From assembly GCA_937901895.1 (NCBI GenBank), contig CALGTD010000026.1, positions 1 through 59,983 on the forward strand: a stretch of DNA of 59,983 nt, given 5' to 3'. This DNA comes from an uncultured Spartobacteria bacterium. GTDB taxonomy: Bacteria > Verrucomicrobiota > Verrucomicrobiia > Chthoniobacterales > JAATET01. The notes under the pieces were generated by a model. That model had not been told where the DNA came from, searched no databases, and worked only from the letters and a program-made list of their open reading frames with translations. Positions 1 through 7,875 of this stretch are shown one piece after another (positions within the stretch are counted from its first letter, which is position 1; every line of letters begins with the position of its first letter). The position numbers were made by a program, and so were the translations under genes.

Positions 1-36
1 GTGCCGGTCGGGCAGGCGCTGGGCGCGCATTCCTGA
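1..36 (+). CDS. possible 3' end of an upstream gene (partial)
   Basis: The first 36 bases read as an open frame ending in TGA (…GQALGAHS*). They would be the last eleven codons of a plus-strand gene that begins outside the window and converges on the YihY-type gene. Too little is visible to name a product, and the frame may be open by chance. Confidence 0.25.
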   Translation: MPVGQALGAHS

Positions 37-60
37 CGCACGGGCGTGCAGCGGGCCGGA

Positions 61-960
61 CTACGTGTTGCGTGCCGGCTCCTGAATCGCCCTCGCGTTT
101 TCCGTCGGGACGACACGTGAGCCGAAGCGATTGGCCCAAACCTGCGTGAACTCCGCTCCAAAGAAGAGAATCTGGGCGGAATAATAGACCCATAGAAGCA
201 GGACCACCAGGGAACCGGCGGCTCCAAAGGTGGAGGAGACACTGCTCACACCCAGGTAGAGACCGAGGCCAAGCTTGCCGATCGAGAACAGCACCGACGT
301 GATCGCCGCGCCCAGCCAGACATCCCTCCACGCAATCTTCGCGTCCGGCAGGAACTTGAAGATGAGCGCGAACAGAACGGTGATAATGCCGAACGACAGA
401 ACGAAGTTCAGCGTCTGGGCCAGCGTCGCGGTGGCGGGAGACATTCCCCCGACCCGGTTCGCGACGAACGCGATGGCCGTCGTAAGGAGCAGCGACACCA
501 GCAACAGAAATCCGATTGCCAGGACGAGACCAAATGACAGGAACCGGTCCTTGATCAGGCTTTTGATCGCGTGGCCGGGTTTCGGTTCGACACCCCAGAT
601 CGTGTTCAGGCTTGTCTGAAGCTGCCCAAAAACCCCTGACGCGCCGAACAGCAGAGTGACGATCCCGACGATCGATGCAACGATCCCGGCATCCGGTTTC
701 GAACCGGCATTCTGAACAACCTCCTGAATGGCCAGGCTGGTATTCTCTCCGAGCAGCCCGCGAAGTTGATCGAAGATCTGTCCGCGGGCGGCTTCCTCGC
801 CGAGGAAGAATCCCACGATCGAAATCGAAATCACGAGGAGAGGGGCGAGCGAGAAAACGGTGTAGTAGGACAGCGCAGCTCCGAGCATCGGCGCCTTGTC
901 GTTCGACCACTCGGAGGCCGTTTGCTTGAGGACTCCGAAGAGAGAGGATCCGGTGAACAT
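61..960 (-). CDS. YihY/BrkB-family inner-membrane protein
   Basis: This 299-residue protein matches the YihY/virulence factor BrkB family in length and layout. The N-terminal segment APMLGAALSYYTVFSLAPLL is the family hallmark, and about six hydrophobic membrane segments follow (for example near residues 35-52, 93-110, 140-165, 185-205 and 250-270). The C-terminus is hydrophilic. Members were once called ribonuclease BN, but that was a misassignment; their real role, possibly transport or envelope-related, is not established. The gene stands alone, with the PhnA-like gene about 250 bp upstream on the same strand. The family call is firm; no substrate can be inferred. Confidence 0.85.
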   Translation of the reverse strand: MFTGSSLFGVLKQTASEWSNDKAPMLGAALSYYTVFSLAPLLVISISIVGFFLGEEAARGQIFDQLRGLLGENTSLAIQEVVQNAGSKPDAGIVASIVGIVTLLFGASGVFGQLQTSLNTIWGVEPKPGHAIKSLIKDRFLSFGLVLAIGFLLLVSLLLTTAIAFVANRVGGMSPATATLAQTLNFVLSFGIITVLFALIFKFLPDAKIAWRDVWLGAAITSVLFSIGKLGLGLYLGVSSVSSTFGAAGSLVVLLLWVYYSAQILFFGAEFTQVWANRFGSRVVPTENARAIQEPARNT

Positions 961-1207
961 CTTGGGTGCTTCGAGCTTTCCCCAAGTTCGCTCGCCAAAG
1001 GGTGCGTGGTTGCGTGACGGAGAAGCTACGCGGGATTACCCGGGAAGTATCCCTGGGTAGATCAGGAGCGGGGCGATGATTTTCCGAAACATGATCGCAG
1101 CGCATTCGTAGAACGATGCGCCATGCGAATGCGGGCTGCGTTCGAAGGCGGAATCTGGCCGCCGCGGTCAGATTGTCATCGAAGGAAATTTCGGCATCGG
1201 CCGGGAG

Positions 1208-1534
1208 TCAGGCCTTTCGCACGAAGCGGGCCTTGAGGCCGACGGCTCCAACGCCTTCGATCTTGCAGGAGATTTCATGGTCGCCGTCGACCAGGCGGAT
1301 GGGACCGGTCTTCGTCCCGCCTTTGAGAACCTGCGCACCCTTGAGGGGAAGGTCCTTGATGAGCACGACACGGTCGCCGTCCGCCAGCGCGTTGCCATGG
1401 GCGTCCTTGATGACCGGCGTGGCTTCGGGCTCGGGCTCACGAGGCCATTCGTGGCCGCAGATCACGCATTCCCATTTTTCCGAATGCTCCAGCACATCGT
1501 TCATTTCGCATTCCGGACAAATCCTCTCGCTCAT
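1208..1534 (-). CDS. PhnA/YjdM-family zinc-ribbon protein
   Basis: A 108-residue protein. It opens with a four-cysteine zinc ribbon (CPEC at residues 6-9 and CVIC near residues 23-26) and continues into the compact PhnA C-terminal domain (DAHGNALADGDRVVLIKDL…LKG). Length and order fit the PhnA/YjdM family. These proteins were named for proximity to phosphonate genes in E. coli, but they are not needed for phosphonate breakdown and their function is unsettled. No phosphonate genes lie nearby. The ATG start fits the family's usual N-terminus, only a few residues before the first cysteine. Confidence 0.85.
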   Translation of the reverse strand: MSERICPECEMNDVLEHSEKWECVICGHEWPREPEPEATPVIKDAHGNALADGDRVVLIKDLPLKGAQVLKGGTKTGPIRLVDGDHEISCKIEGVGAVGLKARFVRKA

Positions 1535-1644
1535 GCGTCGGATGATAGAGCCGGAGGGGGATGGATCAAGTGTGCTACCGACGAGCCCTGACTCAAGCAG
1601 CCCGGGACTGGTAGAGATTCCGAAACGGGAATAGATTGACGACT

Positions 1645-2382
1645 ATGATCCGTCTTCCAGCAATGGCTGGTCTTATCAAGCGACGGTTGCTGGTCAATTT
1701 TCGTGCTGATCCGGACGTGGTGCAGGCCGTTTTGCCGGCGGGCTTCCGGCCGAAACTCCACGCCGGGCATTCGATCGTTGGCATCTGCCTCATTCGGCTC
1801 GAGCAGATCCGCCCGAAGGGGCTGCCTGCTGCGCTTGGCCTCTCGAGTGAGAATGCCGCGCACCGGATCGCCGTGGAGTGGAATGATTCGGACGGTGTGC
1901 GAAAGGAGGGCGTATACATTCCGCGCCGCGACACCGATTCTCCGGTCAATGCTTTCGCCGGCGGACGCCTCTTTCCCGGCGAGCATCATCATTCCCGCTT
2001 CAACGTCGAAGATGATGGAAACATCGTCGCACTGTCTGTGACGTCGCACGATGGAACGACGACGATTCGCATGCGGGGGCGTCGCGGGGACGCGCTGCCA
2101 ACGGCGTCCTGTTTTGACTCATTCCCTTCCGCCTCGGCGTTTTTTGAATGTGGCTGCGTGGGCTATTCCGTGACCCGCTCGGCGGACCGTCTGGATGGAG
2201 TCGAGCTCCGGGTTCGGGACTGGCAGGTGGAGCCGATGGAAATCAGTGAGGTGCACTCATCGTTCTTCGAGGATCAGCGGATGTTCCCGCGAGGCACGGT
2301 GGAGTTCGATCACTGCCTCCTCATGCGGGATATCCCTCATGAGTGGCATCAGGCTGGGGATTTCCAATTGTCCGCAGTGTAG
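1645..2382 (+). CDS. DUF2071 (YqjF-like) family protein
   Basis: A protein of about 245 residues. The start …KRRLLVNFRADPDVVQAVLPAGFRPKLHAGHSIVGICLIRL resembles the DUF2071/YqjF family, whose members begin with a similar ligand-cavity segment related in fold to acetoacetate decarboxylase. I chose the ATG at 1645 over an in-frame TTG at 1636; another ATG at 1663 is possible. There is no signal peptide or membrane segment, so it should be cytoplasmic. The biochemical role of the family is unknown. It stands alone, facing away from the PhnA-like gene. Confidence 0.7.
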   Translation: MIRLPAMAGLIKRRLLVNFRADPDVVQAVLPAGFRPKLHAGHSIVGICLIRLEQIRPKGLPAALGLSSENAAHRIAVEWNDSDGVRKEGVYIPRRDTDSPVNAFAGGRLFPGEHHHSRFNVEDDGNIVALSVTSHDGTTTIRMRGRRGDALPTASCFDSFPSASAFFECGCVGYSVTRSADRLDGVELRVRDWQVEPMEISEVHSSFFEDQRMFPRGTVEFDHCLLMRDIPHEWHQAGDFQLSAV

Positions 2383-2525
2383 CGATTGCCGAGGTGGAGT
2401 GACCACAACGCGGTGCCCGCGACGGGCTTCAGGGGGTGCGGTATTTTTCCGGGATGCGGGGCGGGGGAACCTTCGTCCACGTTCTGGCAAAAGTCCTCGA
2501 TTTGTAGGTCGAACTCACACGGTCA

Positions 2526-3158
2526 TCATCGTTTGCCCGACTGAAGCTGGATCGCCGCCGCCACGATCGGCTTGGCCCATGCGGGAGTTTGCGCGAGGGA
2601 TTTCGGCCCGGCAATCCGCCCCTTCTTCATCTCCAGAATCAGGGTGGGGGTGGGAGCGAGGCCTCTGCGCGGATCCGCGTCTGTCGAATTATCAAACATC
2701 CGGAGTCCCGCCAGATGCGGGAGAAGACGGATGAGGTTCTCGCGACTGGCATTCCAGCGCCGCCGGACATCGGCTTCGGGAATATCGTGCCCGCCGGCTT
2801 TGACCCGGGAGCGGACGCGTTCGAGATGCAGCTCGGGTGTGGCGAGCCCCGCATACCAGACGAAGACATCGATGCCTGAAGCCGCCGCCGACCCGAGCAT
2901 GGTGGTGATCGTCTTTCCGCCGAGCGTCGTCTCGAAGGCGAAGTCGAGGCGCCCGGCGATCGCCTTCTCGAGGAGTCCGCGACCGATCTCCCACGCGTGG
3001 GCGTTCGCCGTTTTCTGATCGAGGTGACGATGAATCGAGAGGATCCTTCGAGCCGCCTCGTCGGGATTGTAGTAGTCGGCATTCTGCGTGCGAAACATCG
3101 CGCCGCCGATGCTGCTCTTTCCGGCGCCGTTGACTCCCGCGAGGACGTAGATCGCCAT
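2526..3158 (-). CDS. zeta-toxin-like P-loop kinase (toxin of a TA pair)
   Basis: A 210-residue P-loop protein with Walker A GVNGAGKSS at residues 8-16, followed by a region (NPDEAARRI, then FAFETTLGG and an R-rich lid) typical of zeta/PezT-like and AAA_33 kinases. Zeta toxins phosphorylate UDP-N-acetylglucosamine and block wall synthesis; whether this one does so cannot be seen from the sequence. It lies six bases downstream of a Phd/YefM-like antitoxin gene on the same strand, the standard antitoxin-first layout, which supports a toxin-antitoxin role. A housekeeping small-molecule kinase is the alternative. The C-terminal lysine/proline-rich tail is unremarkable. Confidence 0.75.
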   Translation of the reverse strand: MAIYVLAGVNGAGKSSIGGAMFRTQNADYYNPDEAARRILSIHRHLDQKTANAHAWEIGRGLLEKAIAGRLDFAFETTLGGKTITTMLGSAAASGIDVFVWYAGLATPELHLERVRSRVKAGGHDIPEADVRRRWNASRENLIRLLPHLAGLRMFDNSTDADPRRGLAPTPTLILEMKKGRIAGPKSLAQTPAWAKPIVAAAIQLQSGKR

Positions 3159-3164
3159 CGCCGC

Positions 3165-3509
3165 CTACCGGCGCTTTGGCGACTTGGCTGCAGCGACGGC
3201 GGATTTGCCGAGGCTGGCCGGATCTGCCTTGAAGGCGGCCGCCATTGCCTTGCGCGAATTCGGCGACTGCATCTTCGAGAGCAGGCTGTCGAACTCGGCG
3301 CTCAGCTGATCCAGGGCGGGTTGACCGGCCTGGACCAATTCCTCGAATCGCTCGATCGAGAGAAGAACCGCCTTTGGCTTCTCGTGCCGGGTGACCGCAA
3401 TCGCACCTTCATTCATTATGCGATCCCAGACACTGGCGAACGCGTTTTTGACCTCCGTCGCCGAAACCGATGGAAGGCTCGAGACGAGATCGGATGCCGG
3501 CGAAGTCAT
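3165..3509 (-). CDS. Phd/YefM-like type II antitoxin
   Basis: A 114-residue protein with the Phd/YefM pattern. It starts with a short strand-helix segment (VSATEVKNAFASVWDRI), then AIAVTRHEKPKAVLLSIERFEELV, the characteristic DNA-binding and dimerisation core at about residues 15-60. The lysine-rich tail, predicted to be disordered, probably wraps the toxin. It is first in a two-gene unit with the zeta-like kinase. Such antitoxins usually repress their own promoter, and the AT-rich repeated TTGCCA motifs just upstream are candidate operators. The pairing is unusual because zeta toxins classically have epsilon-type antitoxins. Confidence 0.75.
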   Translation of the reverse strand: MTSPASDLVSSLPSVSATEVKNAFASVWDRIMNEGAIAVTRHEKPKAVLLSIERFEELVQAGQPALDQLSAEFDSLLSKMQSPNSRKAMAAAFKADPASLGKSAVAAAKSPKRR

Positions 3510-3514
3510 GAAGG

Positions 3515-3543
3515 AAAAATGGCAAGATTGGCAAAAATGTCAA
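3515..3543 (-). promoter_or_regulatory. candidate promoter/operator of the toxin-antitoxin pair
   Basis: On the minus strand, TTGACA (3543-3538) is followed after 17 bases by a weak -10-like ATTTTT (3520-3515). Between them are two copies of TTGCCA embedded in T-tracts. The direct repeats within an AT-rich patch just before the antitoxin ATG suggest an autoregulatory operator. The -10 match is poor, and no Shine-Dalgarno sequence is visible before the start codon. Confidence 0.35.
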
Positions 3544-3623
3544 TAATGGCTAAATCGTTTCAAGCGCCACCGCTCCGGGCTCCCAATGTCGAGCGGTCAG
3601 ATCGCCACGCGCTTTTGCGATCT

Positions 3624-3653
3624 TTGCGATTGAATTGCGGCGGTATTTATAAT
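3624..3653 (+). promoter_or_regulatory. sigma70-like promoter of the PEP-CTERM gene
   Basis: TTGCGA (3624-3629) and a perfect TATAAT (3648-3653) are separated by 18 bases, and the ATG of the PEP-CTERM gene is at 3670. The leader would be only about 10 nt, so translation may start on a very short 5' UTR. Confidence 0.5.
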
Positions 3654-3669
3654 TCCTATCCTCGAGATT

Positions 3670-5074
3670 ATGGGTCCTCGCTTCCTCTTCGCGGTCTGCC
3701 TTCTCGGTTTTTCATTTTTCGCACGAGCACAAACTCTCTATACGACGAACGCGGCGACAGGGAATTGGAATTCGGGACGCTGGGGAACGACACCGACGGC
3801 GGCACTTCAAATTGGGATTCGGGTGTAACAGCTCGCTTTACATCTGGTTCCTATACATTTTCAGGATTCGGAAATGGCGCCGCGATCGGAGACGTCATTC
3901 TCGATGACAATGTGAGCGTTGCCTTCACTGGATCTTCCGGGTCGGTAAGCGGGGGTTACATTGTTCGCACTTTCACCATCGGGCAGGGCAGCGTCTTGAA
4001 TTTTGGCACCCAGTCTCTCGGGGCGGCGGCAATGACAAATATCGGGATCATTAAAGAAGGTGCCGGCGTGCTCGCGATGAGAGGCAGTGGATACACTCTC
4101 GGGTTTACCCTGAATGCAGGAACAGTCGTGGCGACGGCCTCCACCGCGTTCGGTGCGGTCACATTAAAACCCATCGCCTTTAACGGAGGGGTGGTAGCAT
4201 CGAATGACAGCTATTCCTTTGGCCACGGCGTCAACGTTGGCGGCAACATTCAGATTGGCGAGCTTTCAAGCAAAGTGTCGCTTGCTAGCAGCACTGCCTA
4301 CATGCGTTTCAGTTTTGTGGACCTCGGAGACGAATCCCGAACGATCACGATTGGAAACAATGCTCAGCATAGGTTGATCAACGTATCCGGCGAAGAGGGC
4401 GTTGGCCTGACGGTTGACATCGCTCCGGGAGCCACCGGCGCCCTCGAACTTACCAATGTAACCTATTCCGGCCCGACCCGTGTGGAAGCGGGTGCGAAGG
4501 TGGTCGCTCTCTCCGCAACGACATTCCAAAATACCGCTTTGGACCTCAGCGCAAACGGCACGTTTTTACTCGAGGCAAGCGTCGCGCCGAACTTTACCAT
4601 CGGCGGTCTTATTAACGACTCCGGCGACGAGTGCGTCCTTACTGCGTCTGGCATCACGCTGAGCGCCACGGCGCAAAGCTCGATCGCGATTCCGGAACCG
4701 GATTCGTTTGTCGAGGGCGCCGTTTTTGACATCGTCGCCGACACATTCACCCTTGATGGGAATCTCGCTGTAAACCTCGGCGGAACCTACAGGCAGGGGA
4801 CCTACAACTACGACCTCTATGACGGAAACACCGACGGTGCCTTCGCGGCGCTCGCCCTTTCGGGAACGTATTCGGCGATCCTAAATTCAGCGAACGATTG
4901 GTCCGCGACTGACGAAGCCGGCAACAGCTTCACATTTGATTCCGCGTCGGGTGTTTTGACGATTGTGGCCGCTCCCGAACCTGCCGAATTCGCTGTTGTC
5001 CTGGCGCTATCGGCCTCGTGTTCATGGCCGGAATTCGGCGGTGCTGCTGCCGGACGGGGCGAACGAGCGTGTAA
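3670..5074 (+). pseudogene. PEP-CTERM surface protein with beta-strand repeats, two frameshifts
   Basis: Read across three frames this is one exported protein of about 467 residues. Frame A (ATG 3670) gives a clear signal peptide, MGPRFLFAVCLLGFSFFARA, then LYTTNAATGNWNSGRWGTTP, but it reaches a TAA at 3826. The continuation, DGGTSNWDSGVTARFTSG and about 400 residues of Ser/Thr/Gly-rich autotransporter-associated beta-strand repeats, lies in another frame, entered at about 3794 (CCGAC where CCGGAC would keep frame). A second shift near 5003 (CTGGC where CTGGGC is expected) restores the tail PEPAEFAVVL-GAIGLVFMAGIRR-CCCRTGRTSV, a textbook PEP-CTERM sorting signal ending at TAA 5074. Both lesions equal loss of one G from a G run. 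This is either a decaying gene or sequencing/assembly error. The intact protein would go to the cell surface through an exosortase. Confidence 0.8.
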
Positions 5075-5158
5075 CACCGAGATCGTTTCGCAAGGGGGGC
5101 TCGCTCGCATGATTTGGCCAAGGGGCCTTTATTAATCAGCCTCTCAGAGTAAAAGAAG

Positions 5159-5233
<75 letters not shown>

Positions 5234-5339
5234 GTTCCCTGGGGAGCGAGGCTCCGCTGGAAAGGGAGGGAAACGTAGGCGGACGCGCCGGAGCGGTCAA
5301 TCGGAAAAAGCAACGTCCCCCGCGGTGCGTGCGCCGGTG

Positions 5340-6254
5340 CTACGGTTGCCTGAGTCCGAAGAGGCGGACCTGGTCCCGCTTGCCCTTCATCTGGTGTTCG
5401 CCGAGGTCGGCGTATCGATCGGTGGGTTCCGCCAGGGCCTCGAGAAAGTCGTCGGAGAGGACGAGCGGCTGACCGAGCTGTTTCATGACGGATTCCATCC
5501 GGAAGGCGGTGTTCACGGCGTCGCCGATGATGGTGGCATCGCGCTGGGCGACGAGTCCGATGTTGCCACAGGTGACGGTGCCGTGGTGGAGGGCGACCGC
5601 AATTCGGAAAGGCGGCGCGCCGTCGAGTGGCCAGCGGGTGGACTCGGCGAGGGTGAGGAGCTTGCGGCCGACGCTGAGGGCGGAGCGGGCTTCTTCGCCG
5701 CCGTCGGCGTGCCAGTAGGCGAGGATCGCGTCGCCAATGAACTTGTCGATGGCTCCGCCGCTTTGCTGCACGAGGTTTCCGGCGGTGCGGAACCATTCGC
5801 CCAGGGTGCGGGCGAGGGTTTCCTCCGGGAGCTGCTCGCTCATTGTGGAGAAGCCGCGAATGTCGCAAACCATGATCGCGACGTCGGCAGCCTCCTCGAT
5901 GCCGGTGTCCGTGCCGGCGGCCACGGTGACGTCGTAGGCGCCGTCGTGCGGAGCGTCCTCGACCTGCTCGAAGTGGAGCTCGTTGCTGGTGATGCGGATG
6001 ACCGAGCCGTGGCGGAGGGTGACGGGAGTGATGACGCGGCGGCCGTCGACGAATGTGCCGTTCCGGCTGCCGAGGTCCATGATCTGGTATTCGTAGGCGT
6101 TGTGGCAGCGGATGATGGCGTGCTGGCGGGAGACGTGCGGACTGAAGTGAAGCGAGATCGAATTGTCGCGGCTGCGACCGATCGTGGCGGTGTTGCCGAT
6201 TTCAACTTCGAAGGGCTCGCCTTCGGCAGGGCGGATTTTCAGTTTCGCACGCAT
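5340..6254 (-). CDS. FHA domain-nucleotide cyclase fusion (class III adenylate/guanylate cyclase)
   Basis: A protein of about 304 residues with two domains. The N-terminal FHA domain (about residues 1-95) has the hallmarks TIGRS, SRQHA and DLGSRNGTF, and should bind phosphothreonine. A class III cyclase domain follows (about residues 115-300), with the metal-binding aspartates in CDIRGFS and FIGDA, GDAVNTAFRME carrying the Asn/Arg pair, and KGKRDQVRLFGL at the end. The catalytic residues therefore look intact. I cannot decide between cAMP and cGMP. The ATG at 6254 was preferred to a GTG four codons upstream. A cyclic-nucleotide-binding protein is encoded at 59.1 kb, but no functional link is shown. 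There is no membrane segment, so it is likely cytosolic and recruited by a phosphoprotein. Confidence 0.88.
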   Translation of the reverse strand: MRAKLKIRPAEGEPFEVEIGNTATIGRSRDNSISLHFSPHVSRQHAIIRCHNAYEYQIMDLGSRNGTFVDGRRVITPVTLRHGSVIRITSNELHFEQVEDAPHDGAYDVTVAAGTDTGIEEAADVAIMVCDIRGFSTMSEQLPEETLARTLGEWFRTAGNLVQQSGGAIDKFIGDAILAYWHADGGEEARSALSVGRKLLTLAESTRWPLDGAPPFRIAVALHHGTVTCGNIGLVAQRDATIIGDAVNTAFRMESVMKQLGQPLVLSDDFLEALAEPTDRYADLGEHQMKGKRDQVRLFGLRQP

Positions 6255-6454
6255 CAGAACGCGCACACCTTATCCGTGGCGGCTTTTCGCGACAGGGAAA
6301 ATGTGAGGCGCTTATTTGCGTGGCGGCGTCGTGTGCAGGTCACCCGAAGAGGGAAAAGGAGGAGACGAAATGCGAGCAGGGCAGCCGACCGGTGATTGAA
6401 TGGGCCGGCAATCCAGGCGAGGCGAATGAAGAGGGAGGACTCCGTCGGGAGAAA

Positions 6455-7054
6455 TCAGGGGGTGACCGTGCGTCCGACCATGCGCTCGATGTATTTGGCG
6501 AGGATGTCGAACTCGACGTTCACGGCGTCTCCGGGCTTCAACGCGCCGAGGTTGGTGTGCTCCCGGGTGTGGGGGATGATGCAAACGCCGAACGCCCCCG
6601 CGTTGAGGGTCGCGACGGTAAGCGACACGCCGTTGAGGGCGATTGAGCCTTTGGCGACGACGTAGTGGGCGGATGCTGCGGGCAGCGCGAAATCCAGGAG
6701 CAGATCTCCGCTGGATTCCCGGGCGTCGAGGACTGTCGTGGTGCAGTCGATGTGACCCTGGACAAAGTGTCCGCCGAGGCGTGCGGTGGCGAGGAGGGCG
6801 CGTTCCAGATTGACCTGCGAACCCACGGCGAGAGAGCCGAGATTCGTGCGGGCAAGGGTTTCGCCAAGGAGATCAAAACGGAGCGTCTGTTCGTGAATTT
6901 CGGCGACGGTGAGGCAGCAACCGTTTACCGCAATGCTTTCGCCGAGCGAGACCTCACCGGCGAATGGCGCGGCTTCGATGGAAAGACGGCGGCCCTGGCC
7001 GTAGTCTTCGAATGAGGTCAGGGAGCCTTTGATTTCGACGAGGCCGGTGAACAC
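6455..7054 (-). CDS. ribE: riboflavin synthase, alpha subunit
   Basis: A 199-residue riboflavin synthase, which dismutates two 6,7-dimethyl-8-ribityllumazine molecules into riboflavin. The N-terminus MFTGLVE is the family signature. Two tandem lumazine-binding repeats are visible, each with an NG(CC/VS)LTVA motif (near residues 44 and 141), and GHFVQGHID sits at the start of the second barrel. Length matches the family. The start is a GTG. No other rib genes adjoin it and no FMN riboswitch is evident upstream, so it is apparently transcribed alone. Also named ribC in some genomes. Confidence 0.96.
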   Translation of the reverse strand: MFTGLVEIKGSLTSFEDYGQGRRLSIEAAPFAGEVSLGESIAVNGCCLTVAEIHEQTLRFDLLGETLARTNLGSLAVGSQVNLERALLATARLGGHFVQGHIDCTTTVLDARESSGDLLLDFALPAASAHYVVAKGSIALNGVSLTVATLNAGAFGVCIIPHTREHTNLGALKPGDAVNVEFDILAKYIERMVGRTVTP

Positions 7055-7188
7055 AGGAAAGTTGCAACAAAAGCGCGGTGCGAACGCAAGAGCAAGGAAA
7101 TCAGGAGGTGCCTGACAGGAAGGGCCTGCGGTCGATGTTGGAAGGGTTTTTCTTGGCCGGACCGTTGATTGCGGACAAGGTGAGCCCG

Positions 7189-7875
7189 ATGCGGCGGGTC
7201 CGTCCTGGGTTGTATTTGATGACGGCGGTGACGCTGGTGCTTGGAGTGTGTGGTTGCGCTTCGGTGAGCGTGACCGACGTTGCGCATTTTCCGGGTCCGC
7301 GGCCGCCGATGCCTGAGCGGATCCTCGTGGAAGAGTTTTCCGCGCCCAGTGTCGCGTTCCGCGTGGATCGTGACGGAGAGGCGCTCGACATGTTTCGCAA
7401 CGAGTTTGCCAGAGGCCTTTCCCGTGCCATCGTCGAGAGGGTGGACAAGCATCTGCTGCCGGCGGAGGTGTCCGACGGGGATCGGAAGGGCGGGCGCCGG
7501 GTGTGGGTGGTGACCGGGCGCTTTCTGCGGGTGAACCAGGGAAGCCGCGCCTTGCGGATGTCGCTTGGCCTCGGGGCGGGCGGCAGCAAGCTGGAAACGC
7601 GGGTGGTCGTTTACGACCTTTCCGGCGACAAACCGCGGGCGATCCTGACGTTTGAGACCACGGGCGGGTCGAATGCGGCGGCCGGGGCGGTGTTCAACCT
7701 GAATCCCTGGATCGCGGGCGCGGCCGCGGCTGGACTGGCCTTGTCGGGGCTCAGCTACGATGCAGTTCGCACTTCACGCGAAGTGACTGCTGTGCTTTCT
7801 GAATACATGGCGGAACAGGGAATGATCGACCCGCGACGCGCGAAGCGTTCAAAGAAGCTTGGACAGTGGCCATGA
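7189..7875 (+). CDS. DUF4410 lipoprotein
   Basis: A protein of about 228 residues. From the ATG at 7189, which has AAGGTGAG just upstream, it begins MRRVRPGLYLMTAVTLVLGVCGCAS, a lipoprotein signal peptide with lipobox VCGC. Earlier in-frame starts would bury the signal. The rest (PERILVEEFSAP…, FARGLSRAIVERVDKHLL…, VVTGRFLRVNQGSRALRMSLGLGAGGSKLETRVVVYDLSGDKP) fits the DUF4410 family of envelope lipoproteins of unknown role. A glycine/alanine-rich hydrophobic stretch lies near the C-terminus. The stop codon overlaps the start of the REC-GGDEF-EAL gene (ATGA), so the two are probably co-translated. Confidence 0.8.
   Translation: MRRVRPGLYLMTAVTLVLGVCGCASVSVTDVAHFPGPRPPMPERILVEEFSAPSVAFRVDRDGEALDMFRNEFARGLSRAIVERVDKHLLPAEVSDGDRKGGRRVWVVTGRFLRVNQGSRALRMSLGLGAGGSKLETRVVVYDLSGDKPRAILTFETTGGSNAAAGAVFNLNPWIAGAAAAGLALSGLSYDAVRTSREVTAVLSEYMAEQGMIDPRRAKRSKKLGQWP

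Noticed and set aside
3785..3830. Programmed ribosomal frameshift in the PEP-CTERM gene
   Set aside because: No slippery heptamer or downstream structure is evident, and a second shift in the same gene also matches loss of one G, so indels or sequence errors are simpler.
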